A stretch of DNA of 64,000 nucleotides from contig CM065181.1 of assembly GCA_033026295.1 (NCBI GenBank), positions 24,038,688 through 24,102,687 of the forward strand, read 5' to 3'. Position 1 is the first letter of the stretch. Every line of letters begins with the position of its first letter. A program made the translations under genes and the position numbers. Positions 38,570-50,036 of this stretch are shown in pieces. Under the pieces are notes generated by a model. That model searched no databases. It was not told the origin of the DNA and worked only from the letters and a program-made list of their open reading frames with translations. This DNA is from Channa striata. Taxonomy: Eukaryota; Chordata; Actinopteri; Anabantiformes; Channidae.

Positions 38570-39860
38570 ATCAAACATCCGTATGTCTTTCCCTGCCATT
38601 CTCAGTCCCTGGCTACCTTTTGGAAAGTGTGACACTTAAACTGGCCAACTTTTGACCTTGGGACTTATCCTTCCCCATTGATCCTTGTTCTTCAGTTTGT
38701 TTGCAACTACTATGTCAGCTTGGTTGGCCATTACCAGTTTGTCAGTCTGTGAGTTTGCCATTCTCAACTACCTTTAAAAGTGTGTCGGATTTTGACCTTG
38801 GGACTTACTTACGTACTCGGCACAGATGTTCCTGTACACTATACCTGCCACTTGGTTAGGGCGTTCCATGTGTGCCCTGCCTGCTAACATTTTGCACCCT
38901 GCTGTTATGTTCTGGATTGTCTCAGAGGCATCTTTGCACAGGCTGCACCTGGGGACCTGCCTGGTGTAATAGACCCCGGCCTCTGTTGATCTTGTACTCA
39001 GAGCCTGCTCCTTTGTCCAGTGATGTCAGTCACTATTTCTATCTGCCAGTGATATATACTGTGCAGGGGCTTGTCCTTCCATGAAGGTTCCTGCCCTTCC
39101 TTCCCATGTTCCTCTAGTTTCTGCTGCCTAAAGTATTCAATAAGCACGTCATAAATTGTTGCCATCTTCCTGATGTATTCATGGATCTTAGTTGTTTCAT
39201 CCTGGATAGTGGCTCTGACGCTCACTAGTCCTCGGCCTCCTTCCTTTCGCTTAGTGTACAGTGTCAGGATGCTGGATTTGTGGTGAACCCTTCCATGGAT
39301 TGTAAGGAGTTTCCTTGTCTTGATGTCAGTGGCTTCCATCTCCTCTTTTGGCCAGCTTATTATACCAGCGTGATACCTGATGACCGAGAGGGTGCAAGTG
39401 TTGATCACCTGGTCTTTGTTCTTGCCATTCAGCTGACTTCTCGGGACTTGCCTTACTCTTTGGAGGTACTTGCTGTTTTTCTTGCAGCCTCTTTGTGGTT
39501 ACCATTTGCCTGCGGGATCCCAAGGCAAATAGAAAATCACAGAGGTCCTTTCCTGTCCTGGCTACTGTCTGACCACACTTATCCAGTCCGAATGACATCA
39601 CGATGTCTTGGTGGTATGTATCAGTGAGTTAATGTCTCTTGATACCTAATGTCATCTCATAGAGGAGATGGCTGAGGGTTGTGCCATTCTGTAGTCGGTA
39701 TCCGTAACCACTCTTGGTGATGATCTGGCTGAGGAGGTTCAGGACTATGCAGAATAGCAATGGGGACAGAGTATCTCCTCAAAATATGCTGCACTTGATG
39801 TTGACTTGTGCAGTTGGTTTGAAGTTGGCTTGTAGGGTTCTTTTACACTTCATGTTCCTC
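38570..39860 (-). mobile_element. Non-LTR retrotransposon reverse transcriptase and C-terminus (decayed; possibly R4/Dong/Rex6 type)
   Basis: Reading the minus strand through several frames gives, in order: SGYGYRLQNGTTLSHLLY, a MSFGLDKCGQTVARTGK stretch, SVIRYHAGIISWPKEEMEAT, RKEGGRGLVSVRATIQDE, a zinc-knuckle-like CRLCKDA-type region and QTDKLVMANQADIV. This is the order seen in a known fish LINE family that I tentatively place in the R4/Dong/Rex6 group. The catalytic YMDD box that should follow SHLLY is missing, and there are frameshifts near 39330 and stops beyond 38998. It is an inactive insertion. Confidence 0.7.
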
Positions 39861-39999
39861 ATGTTGATTCTCTAATTGTGTTTAGTTGGGAAGAGTAGAA
39901 CTTAAGGCTTGGAGAGGTTGAGCTGAAGATGTCTTTCTCTTATTCAGAGTTAAAAACATGCCCTTTCCAGGATATCTTGAATGCTCATCCAGATAAGAC

Positions 40000-40580
40000 C
40001 TAAGTCAGATTGGACCTGATCCAGAGAGCACTCCTGACCATGGTGCGTTGATCATGGATCCAGTCACTTAGCCAAGGGGAAGAGACCATCCAGACTGGTT
40101 GAAAGTGTATCGCAGAAGATGTTGGTGGCTGTGTCTGTATCGAGGGCGGAGAGGTCCAGAAGCTGCTGTTGGGGGAAGGGTTGCAAAGACCAGAGAAAAA
40201 ACACAACTTCTCAGAATTGAGAGATCTGAAGCTGTGGCCTAAAATTACAAGTGAAGTAGGAGAATATGTAGGTTTAGGAAGAAAGATTGTCAACTGAGTA
40301 AATAAATGACCCGATAACTGCAGAGGAATGACTGAGATGTTGTCTGTGGTGCAGTTCTGGGTGAGAATGAGATCTGTGTGGTTGCCACCTTTGTGAGTTG
40401 AGGGAGTGGGGACCCATCTCAGGTAACGTGTATTTAAGAGTACAAGGTCATCAGCAGCCTGGGGTTTTTCTGGGTAGATGTTTAGGTTCAGGATGAAGTG
40501 GGAAGTGCCGCCAACAGGGAAATGGAACAGCAACATCGCAAGACCTACTCGGGAATAAATAACTGGGCCCCTAGCCAACC
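40000..40580 (-). mobile_element. LINE fragment (L2/Maui-like region between endonuclease and RT)
   Basis: A 192-residue open frame reads THKGGNHTDLILTQNC, then TDNISVIPLQLSGHLF and a Pro/Ser/Thr-rich linker. In fish L2-like LINEs the words HKAGNQLDLIFTRNCTTD and PLHVSDHFFI occur at the end of the endonuclease domain. So this long frame is a retroelement piece, not a host gene. The reverse transcriptase that should follow is absent downstream on this strand. Confidence 0.65.
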
Positions 40581-43500
40581 TTCCCTCTGAAGCTGCATTG
40601 ATTGATAGTCAAATGTGTCTAACCAAGAAGAAAAAGACTGGTTAGACAGTGTTTTTTATTTTAATTGAAAAGAAAGATGTTGAAGAATTCTGTTTTTAGC
40701 ATTGATTTAAATATTGTGAGTGTGGGAGCTGAGCGTGCAGAGTTTGGCAGCTCATTCCACTATCTTGGGATCACTGAGCTGAAGAGTTATTCTTGGTGTC
40801 TTCTGTGTGGCCCTGGGACTGGTAGTCCCACACGTCATTCGCTGGCCTTATAAATTGAGTTCATGTAGGACAAATTGGAAAGAAGAGTGTGTCATGTACA
40901 ACTCAAGATTATCCAAAGAGTGAATCATGCCAACTGAAAAATCAAGAAGAAAGAAGGCCAACTGACATGATTCAGTCTTCTGGTAACCAATCCTGGATGA
41001 CTGAGAATCTTCACCGACAACTCAAGGTTATATTTTGGTTATGGGTGGAATACCACAGGTGCATTTTCTGTCAAACTTCTTTCTGAATACAACAGAGAGA
41101 AAAAAATGTAGGAATAATTTATGAATGAGTAATTTGTTTCCTTGATGATTATGATCTTACAACGGTGTACACACATCCTTGTGTGTAATCCTACCTATAC
41201 TTACAACCCATAAATGTTTAGATTCTCTGATTTTCTGATCTACTCACTGATTTTATTTCAGTGTTGTTCATTCAGGAATTGATGCTGCAGTGTGTCGGTG
41301 TAAACTCAAGCGTAACCTGAAGACGAAGTTCCAGTGTGTGTTTGAGGGCATCACTAAAGCAGGAAACCCTATCCTTCTGAACCAGATCTACACAGAGCTT
41401 TACATCACAGAGAGATGGACTGGAGAATTCAATGATGAACATGAGGTCAGACACATTGAAACAGCATCCAGGAAATCAGTCAGACCAGAAACAACCATCA
41501 GACAAGAAGACATCTTTAAAGCCCAACTTGGAAGAGATGGACCAATCAGAAGAGTGATGACAAAGGGAGTGGCTGGCATTGGGAAAACAGTCCTAACACA
41601 GAAGTTCACTCTGGACTGGGCTGAAGACAAAGCCAACCAGGACATAAAGTTTACATTTCCAATGACTTTCAGAGAGCTGAATGTGCTGAAAGAGAAAAAG
41701 TTCAGCTTGGTGGAACTTGTTCATCTCTTCTTTCCTGAAACCAAAGAAGCAGGAATCTGCAGGTTTGAAGAGTTCCAGGTTGTGTTTATCTTTGACGGTC
41801 TGGATGAGTGTCGACTTCCTCTGGACTTCTACAACAATGAGATCCTGACTGATGTCACAGAGTCCACCTCAGTGGATGTGCTGCTGACAAACCTCATCAG
41901 GGGGAACCTGCTTCCCTCTGCTTGCCTCTGGATACTCACACGACCTGCAGCAGCCAATCAGATCCCTCCTGAATGTGTTGACATGGTGTCAGAGGTCAGA
42001 GGATTCACTGACCCACAGAAGGACGAGTACTTCAGGAAGAGATTCAGAGATGAGGAGCAGGCCAGCAGAATCATCTCCCACATCAAGACATCACGAAGCC
42101 TGGAGGAGCTGGGACAGATCCACACTGGAGTCTGAGAGCAGGAAGATGATTGAGTCTCTGGGAAAACTGGCTTTTGATCAACTGCAGAAAGGAAACCTGA
42201 TCTTCTATGAATCAGACCTGACAGAGTGTAGCATCAATATCAGAGCAGCCTCAGTTTACTCAGGAATGTTCACCCAGATCTTTATAGAGGAGAGAGGACT
42301 GTACCAGAACAAGGTGTTTTGCTTCGACCATCTGAGTGTCCAGGAGTTTCTGGCTGCTCTTCATGTCCATCTGACATTCATCAACTCCGGAGTCAATCTG
42401 CTGTCAGAGGAACAATCAACATCGTGGTGGTTTAAACTGTTTAGACTTGAACAAAAAAGTCTCTATCAGGCTGCTGTGGACAAGGCCTTACAGAGTCCAA
42501 ATGGACACCTGGACTTTTTCCTCTGCTTCCTCCTCGGACTTTCACTGCAAGCCAATCAGTCTCTCCTACGAGGCCTGCTGACCCACACAGGAAGTAGATC
42601 ACAGACCAATCGGGAAACAGTCCAGTACATGAAGAAGAAGATCAGTGAGAATCTTTCTGCAGAGAAAAGCATCAACCTGTTCCACTGTCTAAATGAACTG
42701 AAGGATCATTCTCTGGTGGAGGAGATCCAACAGTCCCTGAGATCAGGACGTCTGTCCACAGATGAACTGTCTTCTGCTCAGTGGTCAGCTCTGGTCTTCA
42801 TCTTACTGTCATCAGACAAAGATCTGGATGTGTTTGACCTAAAGGAATATTCTGCTTCAGAGGAGGCTCTTCTGAGGCTGCTGCCAGTGGTCAAAGCCTC
42901 CAACAAAGTTCTGTATGTGCACATTCATCAACCCAGATTAAATTTATATTTGTTTTTAGTTAAGTGAAAAAGGAGATGTTTTATAATTGTTTTTTTCTTT
43001 CTGATCTTTCATCGGACTGGGTGGTTGTAACCTCTCAGAGAGAAGCTGTGAAGCTCTGTCCTCAGTTCTCAGCTCCCAGCTCCCAGTCCTCTAGTCTGAG
43101 AGAACTGGACCTGAGTAACAATGACCTGCAGGATTCAGGAGTGAAGCTGCTCTCTGCTGGACTGAAGAGTTCATATTGTAAATTGGAAATACTCAGGTCA
43201 GTTACCTGTAAATAAGCCACTTAAACGTTTATAGACTATTTATATCTATATGTGTCTATATCTATTTATCTATATGTATGACTGATGAAAAAAATCTTTT
43301 TAGGCTGAGCAGCTGTAACCTTTCAGAGAGAAGCTGTGATGTATTGTCCTCAGTTCTTGGCTATACGTCCTCTGAGACACCGCTAAGACACCTGGAACTG
43401 TGTAATAACAACCTGCACGATACAGGGGTGAAGCTGCTGTCGGCTGGGCTGAAAAACTGCTCAATGGAAAATCTGAGGTCAGGATTGAACTCTCTGTAAA

Positions 43501-44089
43501 CACTCTTTAAACCTGTTTCACACATGAACTTCGGACAATGGTAGGAGAATCCAGCCTCAAACATTGTATGTAGTAATGTTTCAGACATGTAACTCACTGT
43601 GGGTGACGGTTTAACGTGTGAAAATCCACTTGATTACCACGTGCATCGGCGCACACTGGAGGTATAACTGACAGAAAGCTTATGTTGTGGGAAAGAGCAT
43701 TTTATTTACAGGACATCAGGCACCTAATAAAAAATGTTTCTTCGTTTTTTAGGATTTGTTACCAGTGTCTATGTTGCCATAGATATTATGGCATCATATT
43801 TCAGTCAGAAATCGGGCACACATAAATAGAAGGTGATAAATAAAAGAACATTAAACATTAAAACATCCTTAAAAACCTGCAGGTTCGGAGGATGGTTTTG
43901 CAGTTTAGGGGTGGGGTCGTGGATTCTATTGGCTGATGAGTTGTGGGCAGGAAGGAGGAAACACTGTGGGCATCAGGACTGGCAGAACAGCTGTTTTGAT
44001 CTAAATTAATTCATCGAGACTGGTTCTGAACCCTTGTTACAAAGCAGGTGCTTGTGTTCTACTTGTTTTTGCTTGTGTAAATCTACCTT

Positions 44090-44540
44090 AATTCAATTCA
44101 ATTCAATTCAACTTTATTTATATAGCGCCAGTTTACAACAAGGTCATCTCAGGGCACTTTACATAATAAAGTCAAGACTATACAAACATGTAGAGAAAAC
44201 CCAACAAATCCCCCTTGAGCAAGCCATAGGCAACAGTGGAGAGGAAAAACTCCCTTTAACGGAAGAAACCTCCAGCAGAACCAGGCTCAGGGTGGACGGA
44301 CATCTGCCTTGACCGGTTGGGCAGAGTGGAAAGTGGAGAGAGAAAAGAACAGAGCAACAAAAGCAACAACAAAACATTGGGCAGGTTAGTAGGACCAGTA
44401 GCTGCGCACTGGAGGACACACAGCGCCAAATCCGTGGACACCTGTGGACAGGGAGAGAGAGAGGGGGAAAGAGAGGGAGAGAGACGACTACGGGACAAAG
44501 AAGACACAGAGTTAATGTCATACAGTGGTAGTGGTTAACT
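44090..44540 (+). mobile_element. Teleost dispersed repeat 'TTTATTTATATAGC', longest copy
   Basis: It begins with (AATTC)n-like 'AATTCAATTCAATTCAATTC', then ACTTTATTTATATAGCGCC, 'GGGCACTTTACATAATAAAG', 'AAAACCCAACAAATCCCCC', 'GAAACCTCCAGCAGAACCAG' and 'CCTTGACCGGTTGGG'. It runs on through a GA-rich end with 'ACACAGAGTTAATGTCATAC'. It lies in an intron of the broken NLR copy 2 and shows the uninterrupted order used to recognise the nested insertion at 37264-37690. Confidence 0.65.
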
Positions 44541-44749
44541 ACCCAAAGTTAGCTTAGTGTTACTCAGGCTTCCTGTTGACTTAAAGGAATGCTAAACGTG
44601 GTTAGCGTCTCCATGTAATAAGATGCTTATAAAGTGAAATGATTATGTTTAAGACGATAGAGAGAATAGGGTAGGAAAGGGATTGTGTGTTTCACAGCGA
44701 GCCACAGGGAACCCTGTAGGTGGTAACAAATCCTGACGAGCAAGATTAA

Positions 44750-45190
44750 ATATGAAAATGTTTGTTCAGATAGTTGGAAGCATTTCATTACTCATCCAAG
44801 TAGCTTCGTCAGTCTGAGGGAAAGTTGGGCTGTGGATACGTTTATATTCTCTATGGTGGTCCGTTGTTTCTCACCTGCCTGTAAGCCTGTACCTCCTGGA
44901 TCTATATCTTCACCCAGGTTTCATCAACATATCTGAACCAGTGAGTTGTTTCTTTCCCCAAGAAGGAGTACTGTCTTCTCCACTTTCTCCATGTATAAGG
45001 TGAAAAACAAAAGGTAAAATTGGGGAACCCATGCCACAGCTGTGTTCCTGCCTGTAGAGGGGAAGTTTGTGGTGTTCAGACACAAGTCCAGGAGGGAGCA
45101 GGTATGATCTGGATTGAGGTTGCATCTTGTTTGCAGGGTGTTGTCCTGTTCTAATCTTCTCCTAATGACTCCTAGGTCATTGGTGGTGAT
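44750..45190 (-). mobile_element. Penelope-like element reverse transcriptase fragment
   Basis: The minus strand reads LYRQEHSCGMGSPILP, later HWFRYVDETWVK with frame changes between. YxQxxGxxMGSPxSP followed by RYVDDTxV is the reverse transcriptase pattern of Penelope-like (Neptune/Poseidon) elements. The second catalytic Asp of YVDD is Glu here, and the frame is broken, so it is inactive. It sits in an intron of NLR copy 2. Confidence 0.6.
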
Positions 45191-46399
45191 GCTTGTGAAG
45201 AGGGATGAATTTTAAATTGTCTAATAATACAGGCTAGATATATTTATTGCATATCACAGGTCTGCGTATTCAGCGCATGATTTTAGAATGACTCTTAGGG
45301 TTACTATGGCTTTTCTTCAGGAGGGTATCAAAATGTTTAAACAAAATCTGCTTGTGTGTTTAGTCTGTCAGGCTGTCTGATCACAGAGGAAGGTTGTGCT
45401 TCTCTGGCCTCAGCTCTGAGCTCCAACCCCTCCCATCTGAGAGAATTGGACCTGAGCTACAATCATGCAGGAGACTTAGGAGTGAAGCTGCTGTCTGCTG
45501 GACTGGAGGATCCACACTGGAGACTGGACACTCTCAGGTATGGACAAATGGACAGACAACAGCAACTCTTACACTGTTTCTCTGTCTCTGACTAACTGAG
45601 GAACTCTGCTTCATGTTTAATGGTGGATGAAGCTGATTCTGACATTGTCCCTTCCTCCAGGTTGGACCATGGTGGACCACAGAGACTGAAACCTGGTCTG
45701 AGGAAGTGTGAGTGGGTTTTACTGAAAACAGCTGCACATGTTGCACTAGATTTGAACCTTTTCTTGACTGAAAAACAAAGATGAATTTCTCTAGAGTTTC
45801 ATTCAGGATTTAGCTTCAGTTTTCAAAACATGTTATTAAAAGTGGAGCCAACAGAATGGGAACTTTTTTTCTGTTTGTAACTTCGTACCTCACAGGTTTA
45901 ACTGATAGAAGTTGTGTTTATTGTGTTCATTGTTATTTCTCTGAATGTGTTTAGTAAATCAGTTTTCAACAAAGCTAAGAATCAGAAACACAACAAATGC
46001 GGGGTTTAGTTAGTTTCACCAGGTTATTGAGATCAAATGGTTAAACAGGTTTAAAAAAAACTGTCAGTATGTTATAAGAAGAGATGATTGCCTCTCACAA
46101 ACAAGGAAAAGGATAGAAAAAGACAGTGAAGATACTGATCACATTGAGTGACTGCAGAAGACCTGCAGACAGACTTGACAAGCTCTGAGCTTTCAGTCTG
46201 CGTAGTAAGGTGCAAACTATAACCTAAAGGTTTCAATGCCAGAACTCAAACTTACACTTCAATTACTCAGCCAAAAGAATACGAAAAGTCAGCGCCAATA
46301 TGTTCACAATCTTATAAATAAGTAAAAGAAGTTTTTAGGTTCTGTTTTGTGGAGTGATTGAACAAAACACTGAACTTTTCAGTGAAGAAGAAGGAAGTG

Positions 46400-46800
46400 T
46401 ACGGTGCAGAGGACAGCGTGCCTAGAATGAATTGTGGTGTCGGCTCCTTGATGCTATAGGGCTGATTTGCTTCCTCTGCCACTGGAAGCCTGCAGTGTGT
46501 GGAAGACGAGGTGGATTTATTTACATATCGGGGAATGTCAGGATTTTTTTATTTTTTACGAAGCTGAAGCTTTGACTTCATTGGACCCTCCAAAGGGGCA
46601 GTGATCTCAAACAGATCTCAAAGTCCTGACTTGGACCCAAGAGAAAATCCCTAGTAGAATTTAAGAGAGGGGGACTAAGGTTCTTCAGGAACACTGCCAG
46701 AACGCTGGTTATGTGTCATATTTGCGGGAGGTCATATCAGCAGAAGAGTGCTTTACTAACTACTGAAGACACTTGTCATGAAGGTTTGGGAATAAATTAG
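46400..46800 (+). mobile_element. Possible Tc1/mariner transposase remnant
   Basis: One plus frame contains KSPDLDPRENP (about 46624-46657), close to the SPDLNPIEN motif around the last catalytic residue of Tc1/mariner transposases, with surrounding stops. Upstream words (SGNVRIF) are only vaguely like the family. The evidence is one motif, and no inverted repeats were found. Confidence 0.35.
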
Positions 46801-47873
46801 AGACTGCAGTAGGTATTAAAAGTGGCATTTTGTGTTTTGTTTTTGTGACTGTGGTAGAACCATTTGTTGTGTTGATCTGTTTAAACTGTTATGGTTTGAG
46901 TTGGTTTAGTGCAGACAAATGCACCAACTCACGCTGAATAATTCTTAGTGCTGCTGTATGTTTGTGGCCGTCGTCGTTCATACATCTGGCTGTAAAGCCT
47001 CCACTGTTCTGAGGGCTGAGCTCAATTTCGGCACAGTTGAGTCAGATTGATACATACTTTATTCATCCCAGTGGGAAATTCACAACACTAAGCTGATGGG
47101 CAGGATTCATTTTTCATGTTCAAACCTACATTTTACAGTGGACTGAGGTGAAAGTCCTGTTGCTGTTAAAACATGAGTTAATGTAACTCCTGCCCCAACG
47201 TTTGAGTTTTGTTTCTGGCATCAAATTCAAAAAGAGCAAATACATCAATGGTTTACAAACCCCACTGTCGAAAAGCGGTTTGTATTCAGTAGTTGTCAGT
47301 AAAGTGGATTATAAACTGCAGCTGTTTGTGTCTTGTTCTGTCCATCAGATGCCTGTGAACTGGAACTGGACCCAAACACAGTGAACAGAAAACTACAACT
47401 GGAGGGTGACCTGGGTAAAGGAGGATCAGTCATATCCTGATCATCCAGACAGATTCAGCAGTTTCTACCAGCTGCTGTGTAGAAACGTTGTGACTGGTCG
47501 CTGTTACTGGGAGGTTGAGTGGAGCGGAGATGTTTCTGTTTCCGTGAGTTACAGAGGAATGGGACGGACAGGAGACACTAACGACTGTTTACTTGGCTGG
47601 AACGATCAGTCATGGTGCCTGAGGTGCTCTGATGGTGGTTGTTACCGTGTGAGGCACAATACCACACAAACACCCATCTCCTCCTCGTCCTCATCCTCAG
47701 TCTCTAACAGAGTAGCAGTGTATGTGGACTGTCCTGCTGGGACTCTGTCCTACTACAGAGTCTCCTCTGACAAACTGATCCACCTCCACACCTTTAACAC
47801 CACATTCACTGAACCGCTGTGTCCTGGGTTTCTCATCTTCCCTCATTCTTCTGTGACTCTGTGTACTTTATAG

Positions 47874-50036
47874 ACCTGACCTGTGCGTTCTAGACTGTTT
47901 TAACTTCTGAACTTGTACATGCATTGACTGTGGGACCGGTGTGACTCTAATGGTGTAAGTAACGTGAGGACGTGTAGACCTCACACTGTGCCCAAACTTT
48001 ACTGATATTCACAGAATTAAGGAAGACTGTCACATCCTGAGGACACATAAAGAGGTCCACAGACGAAGAAAATCTGGGATCTATCAGCCATTCAAATTCT
48101 CACAGGAAACGTCCATTCACTGCTGACGCCTGCTACGACCACAAATTCAAATCCATGAGTTTGAGCCGCTTCTCAGAGCCTTGGTTAAATGAAAAACACA
48201 TTGGTGATATCATCATGTTCACTGTAATTCTAGTAGGAATCCAGCATTGGACAAATTTGCCTGTATGTCCTTTCAACTGCCAGAACTAGGGACAGATGAC
48301 CATAACCTTGTGCATCTTAGCACTCTGCACTGTAGGGATACAGCACTGTTTGAACTTAGATTATGATTTTGGTTCCACACACAAGGGCTGCAGTTGGATG
48401 GTATCTAGCTGGAGCTAAATGTTAATGATGACTCATGAAGACAGGGACATTAACTAAATGAAGGAGAAACCTTATTTTGATGATGGGATGTTGAAGCAAT
48501 TAGACTAAAGAATGCACCAGTTAAAAGGAGGTAACACAAGGATGATGGTGATTGGAAGCTGAATATTGTATTTGTGTCATAAGATTTTATTGCTTTTTAT
48601 AGAATAATCATTTAGTCTGCACCTTCCACAGTGACGACAAATTGTGAGACATTACTCGTTTGCTTAGAAGTGCTTCATCATTAATATGTAATTTCATTGT
48701 TATTAGATGAGTTTATGCGGTTTATTACACGGTGAAGAGCTCATGACTGGTTCCGTGACTGAACCTCAGCTGTTGATCACCACACACTGCACCTGACTCA
48801 GATCAGAGGAAACATTTATGTGTGTGATCTTTTTCACATTGATCATCAACATTTCTACTGTTTATTAATTTAATTTTATATTTAAACGTTTCTCGCAAGT
48901 TATTGCGAGTGTCTTTCCTCTATAAATAAAATGCTGAACTCTTGTTTTAGCAAACGGAAACATCCGTTTGTCTTTTATTTTGAAACCAACAACAGGAAGT
49001 GTTTGGTGTGTTCAGCTGAGCTCCTTCAACCTGCGGAGAACCTCCAGAGAAGCGGAGTGGGAAGCGTCTGAAGCGAAAACCGACAGAAAAAGCCCTTTAT
49101 TGTCACGGCGGAAACAAACAGGTGGAATCTCCTTCATTCTTATTATTTCTGGTTAATCTCAGACATTTGTGTGTCGTGGATTCGGACCTTTAAAAATTAG
49201 GCTCAATAAATTGAAACGTGAAAATCTGCAGAAATGCGGCAAAGTCCTCTGATAGATTCGGTAGGTTACCATTTAAAGCAGGTTTTATTCAGGTTTTTAT
49301 AGACTTCTTCCGAGCCTGACCACCGGGCCAACGCCTCACATACAATCTGATTATTGTCTGGATCAATAAGAGCTGAAGCAAAGATAACGGGGCGTGTTTT
49401 AACCCACATCACCAACGACTGTCGTCGATCAAATGTGCGGATTTGTCGGTGATCAGCTGCTGAGAATCAGGCCACCGAATAAAAGCAGCCGAACGTAAAA
49501 ACGATAGAAATCTGAATGGAGTTTTGTGACAGGTGAACTCTTCAGCGTGAGTGTGCAGCTTTATTTCAGGGTGTGGAGACGTGATGACCCAGTTTCTGTT
49601 TTAGACTCAGCATCACAGACAGAAATACATCAGTGATGCGATGCAGGACCACGCCCAGGCCGGGACCCTTAGTCACTGTATGGACCAAACGATGTGTGAA
49701 AACGTTTGACACATCCACAGCAGCTCTGTGGGAAAACTGGTCCAAAGTCTAATGTCACGTCATAAAATGTCCCTTTAATTTTGAAATCTGACAGTTTGTC
49801 TGTTCTGTGAAACATCCTGTTGCAGCGGCAGAAACTGAAAATAAAACTAGAGCCAGATTAAAAATAACCTGAAGCTACGCTCTCGGGTCACTGAGCTCAG
49901 GTAAAAACAACCAGACTCCTCAGAGAAAGTGACGAGTTTACAGCACGTCTTTCTAACAGAGACTCTGCAGGTGTGAGGACTGAAGATGAGATCAGCTCAG
50001 ACCAAATTGTGTGTCTGCTTTAGTTACAGAGTGAAA
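47874..50036. other. Spacer between NLR copy 2 and mllt11, including probable mllt11 5' exon
   Basis: From 47874 to about 48900 I see no gene. 48990-49122 could hold an mllt11 5' untranslated exon ending in a GTGGAA donor (about 49123), and the sequence to 49500 is moderately CpG-containing. A T-rich acceptor 'TGTCTGCTTTAG' ends at 50022, just before the mllt11 start, so a noncoding 5' exon joined to this acceptor is likely, as in mammals. Confidence 0.45.
48921..48928 (+). promoter_or_regulatory. TATA-like element upstream of mllt11 (or 3' signal of NLR copy 2)
   Basis: TATAAATA sits about 70 bases before the candidate 5' untranslated exon of mllt11. The same string contains AATAAA (48925-48930) and could instead be a polyadenylation signal. 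Sequence alone does not decide. Confidence 0.3.

Larger units (their letters stand above)
36378..41275. other. Retroelement-rich spacer between the two NLR copies
   Basis: No host gene was seen. The spacer carries a nested repeat pair (37264-37690), a LINE endonuclease fragment (37700-38010, minus), a long LINE reverse transcriptase fragment (38570-39860, minus) and a second LINE fragment (40000-40580, minus). Stretches 36400-37260, 38010-38560 and 40600-41210 hold nothing I can name. The N-terminal exons expected for NLR copy 2 are absent. From 41212 onward the sequence is homologous to copy 1 from 31431. Confidence 0.6.
41276..47873 (+). pseudogene. NLRC3-like receptor, copy 2 (5'-truncated, multiply broken)
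   Basis: This is a tandem duplicate of copy 1. The NACHT exon starts at 41276 (GGAATTGATGCTGCAG, as at 31499) and shares about 110 consecutive identical residues around Walker A (GVAGIGKT) and Walker B (VVFIFDGLDEC) with copy 1. Lesions: the N-terminal exons are absent; there is a 133-base deletion at 42101 relative to copy 1; 1 base is lost between 42101 and 42146; the first LRR exon (expected 43016-43196) has lost its AG acceptor and contains a 7-base tandem duplication (43071-43084); and the B30.2 exon (from 47349) has a 14-base deletion at about 47400. Intact parts are the end of the NACHT exon (to 42912), LRR exons 43304-43477 and 45364-45537, the linker 45661-45707 and an open SPRY frame 47406-47873. 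The introns hold a dispersed repeat and a Penelope-like fragment. It cannot encode a full receptor, although partial transcripts are possible. Confidence 0.9.

Noticed and set aside
40000..40580. 192-codon minus-strand frame considered as a host gene
   Set aside because: Its peptide words match the region after the endonuclease of fish L2-like LINEs, so it is annotated as a retroelement fragment.
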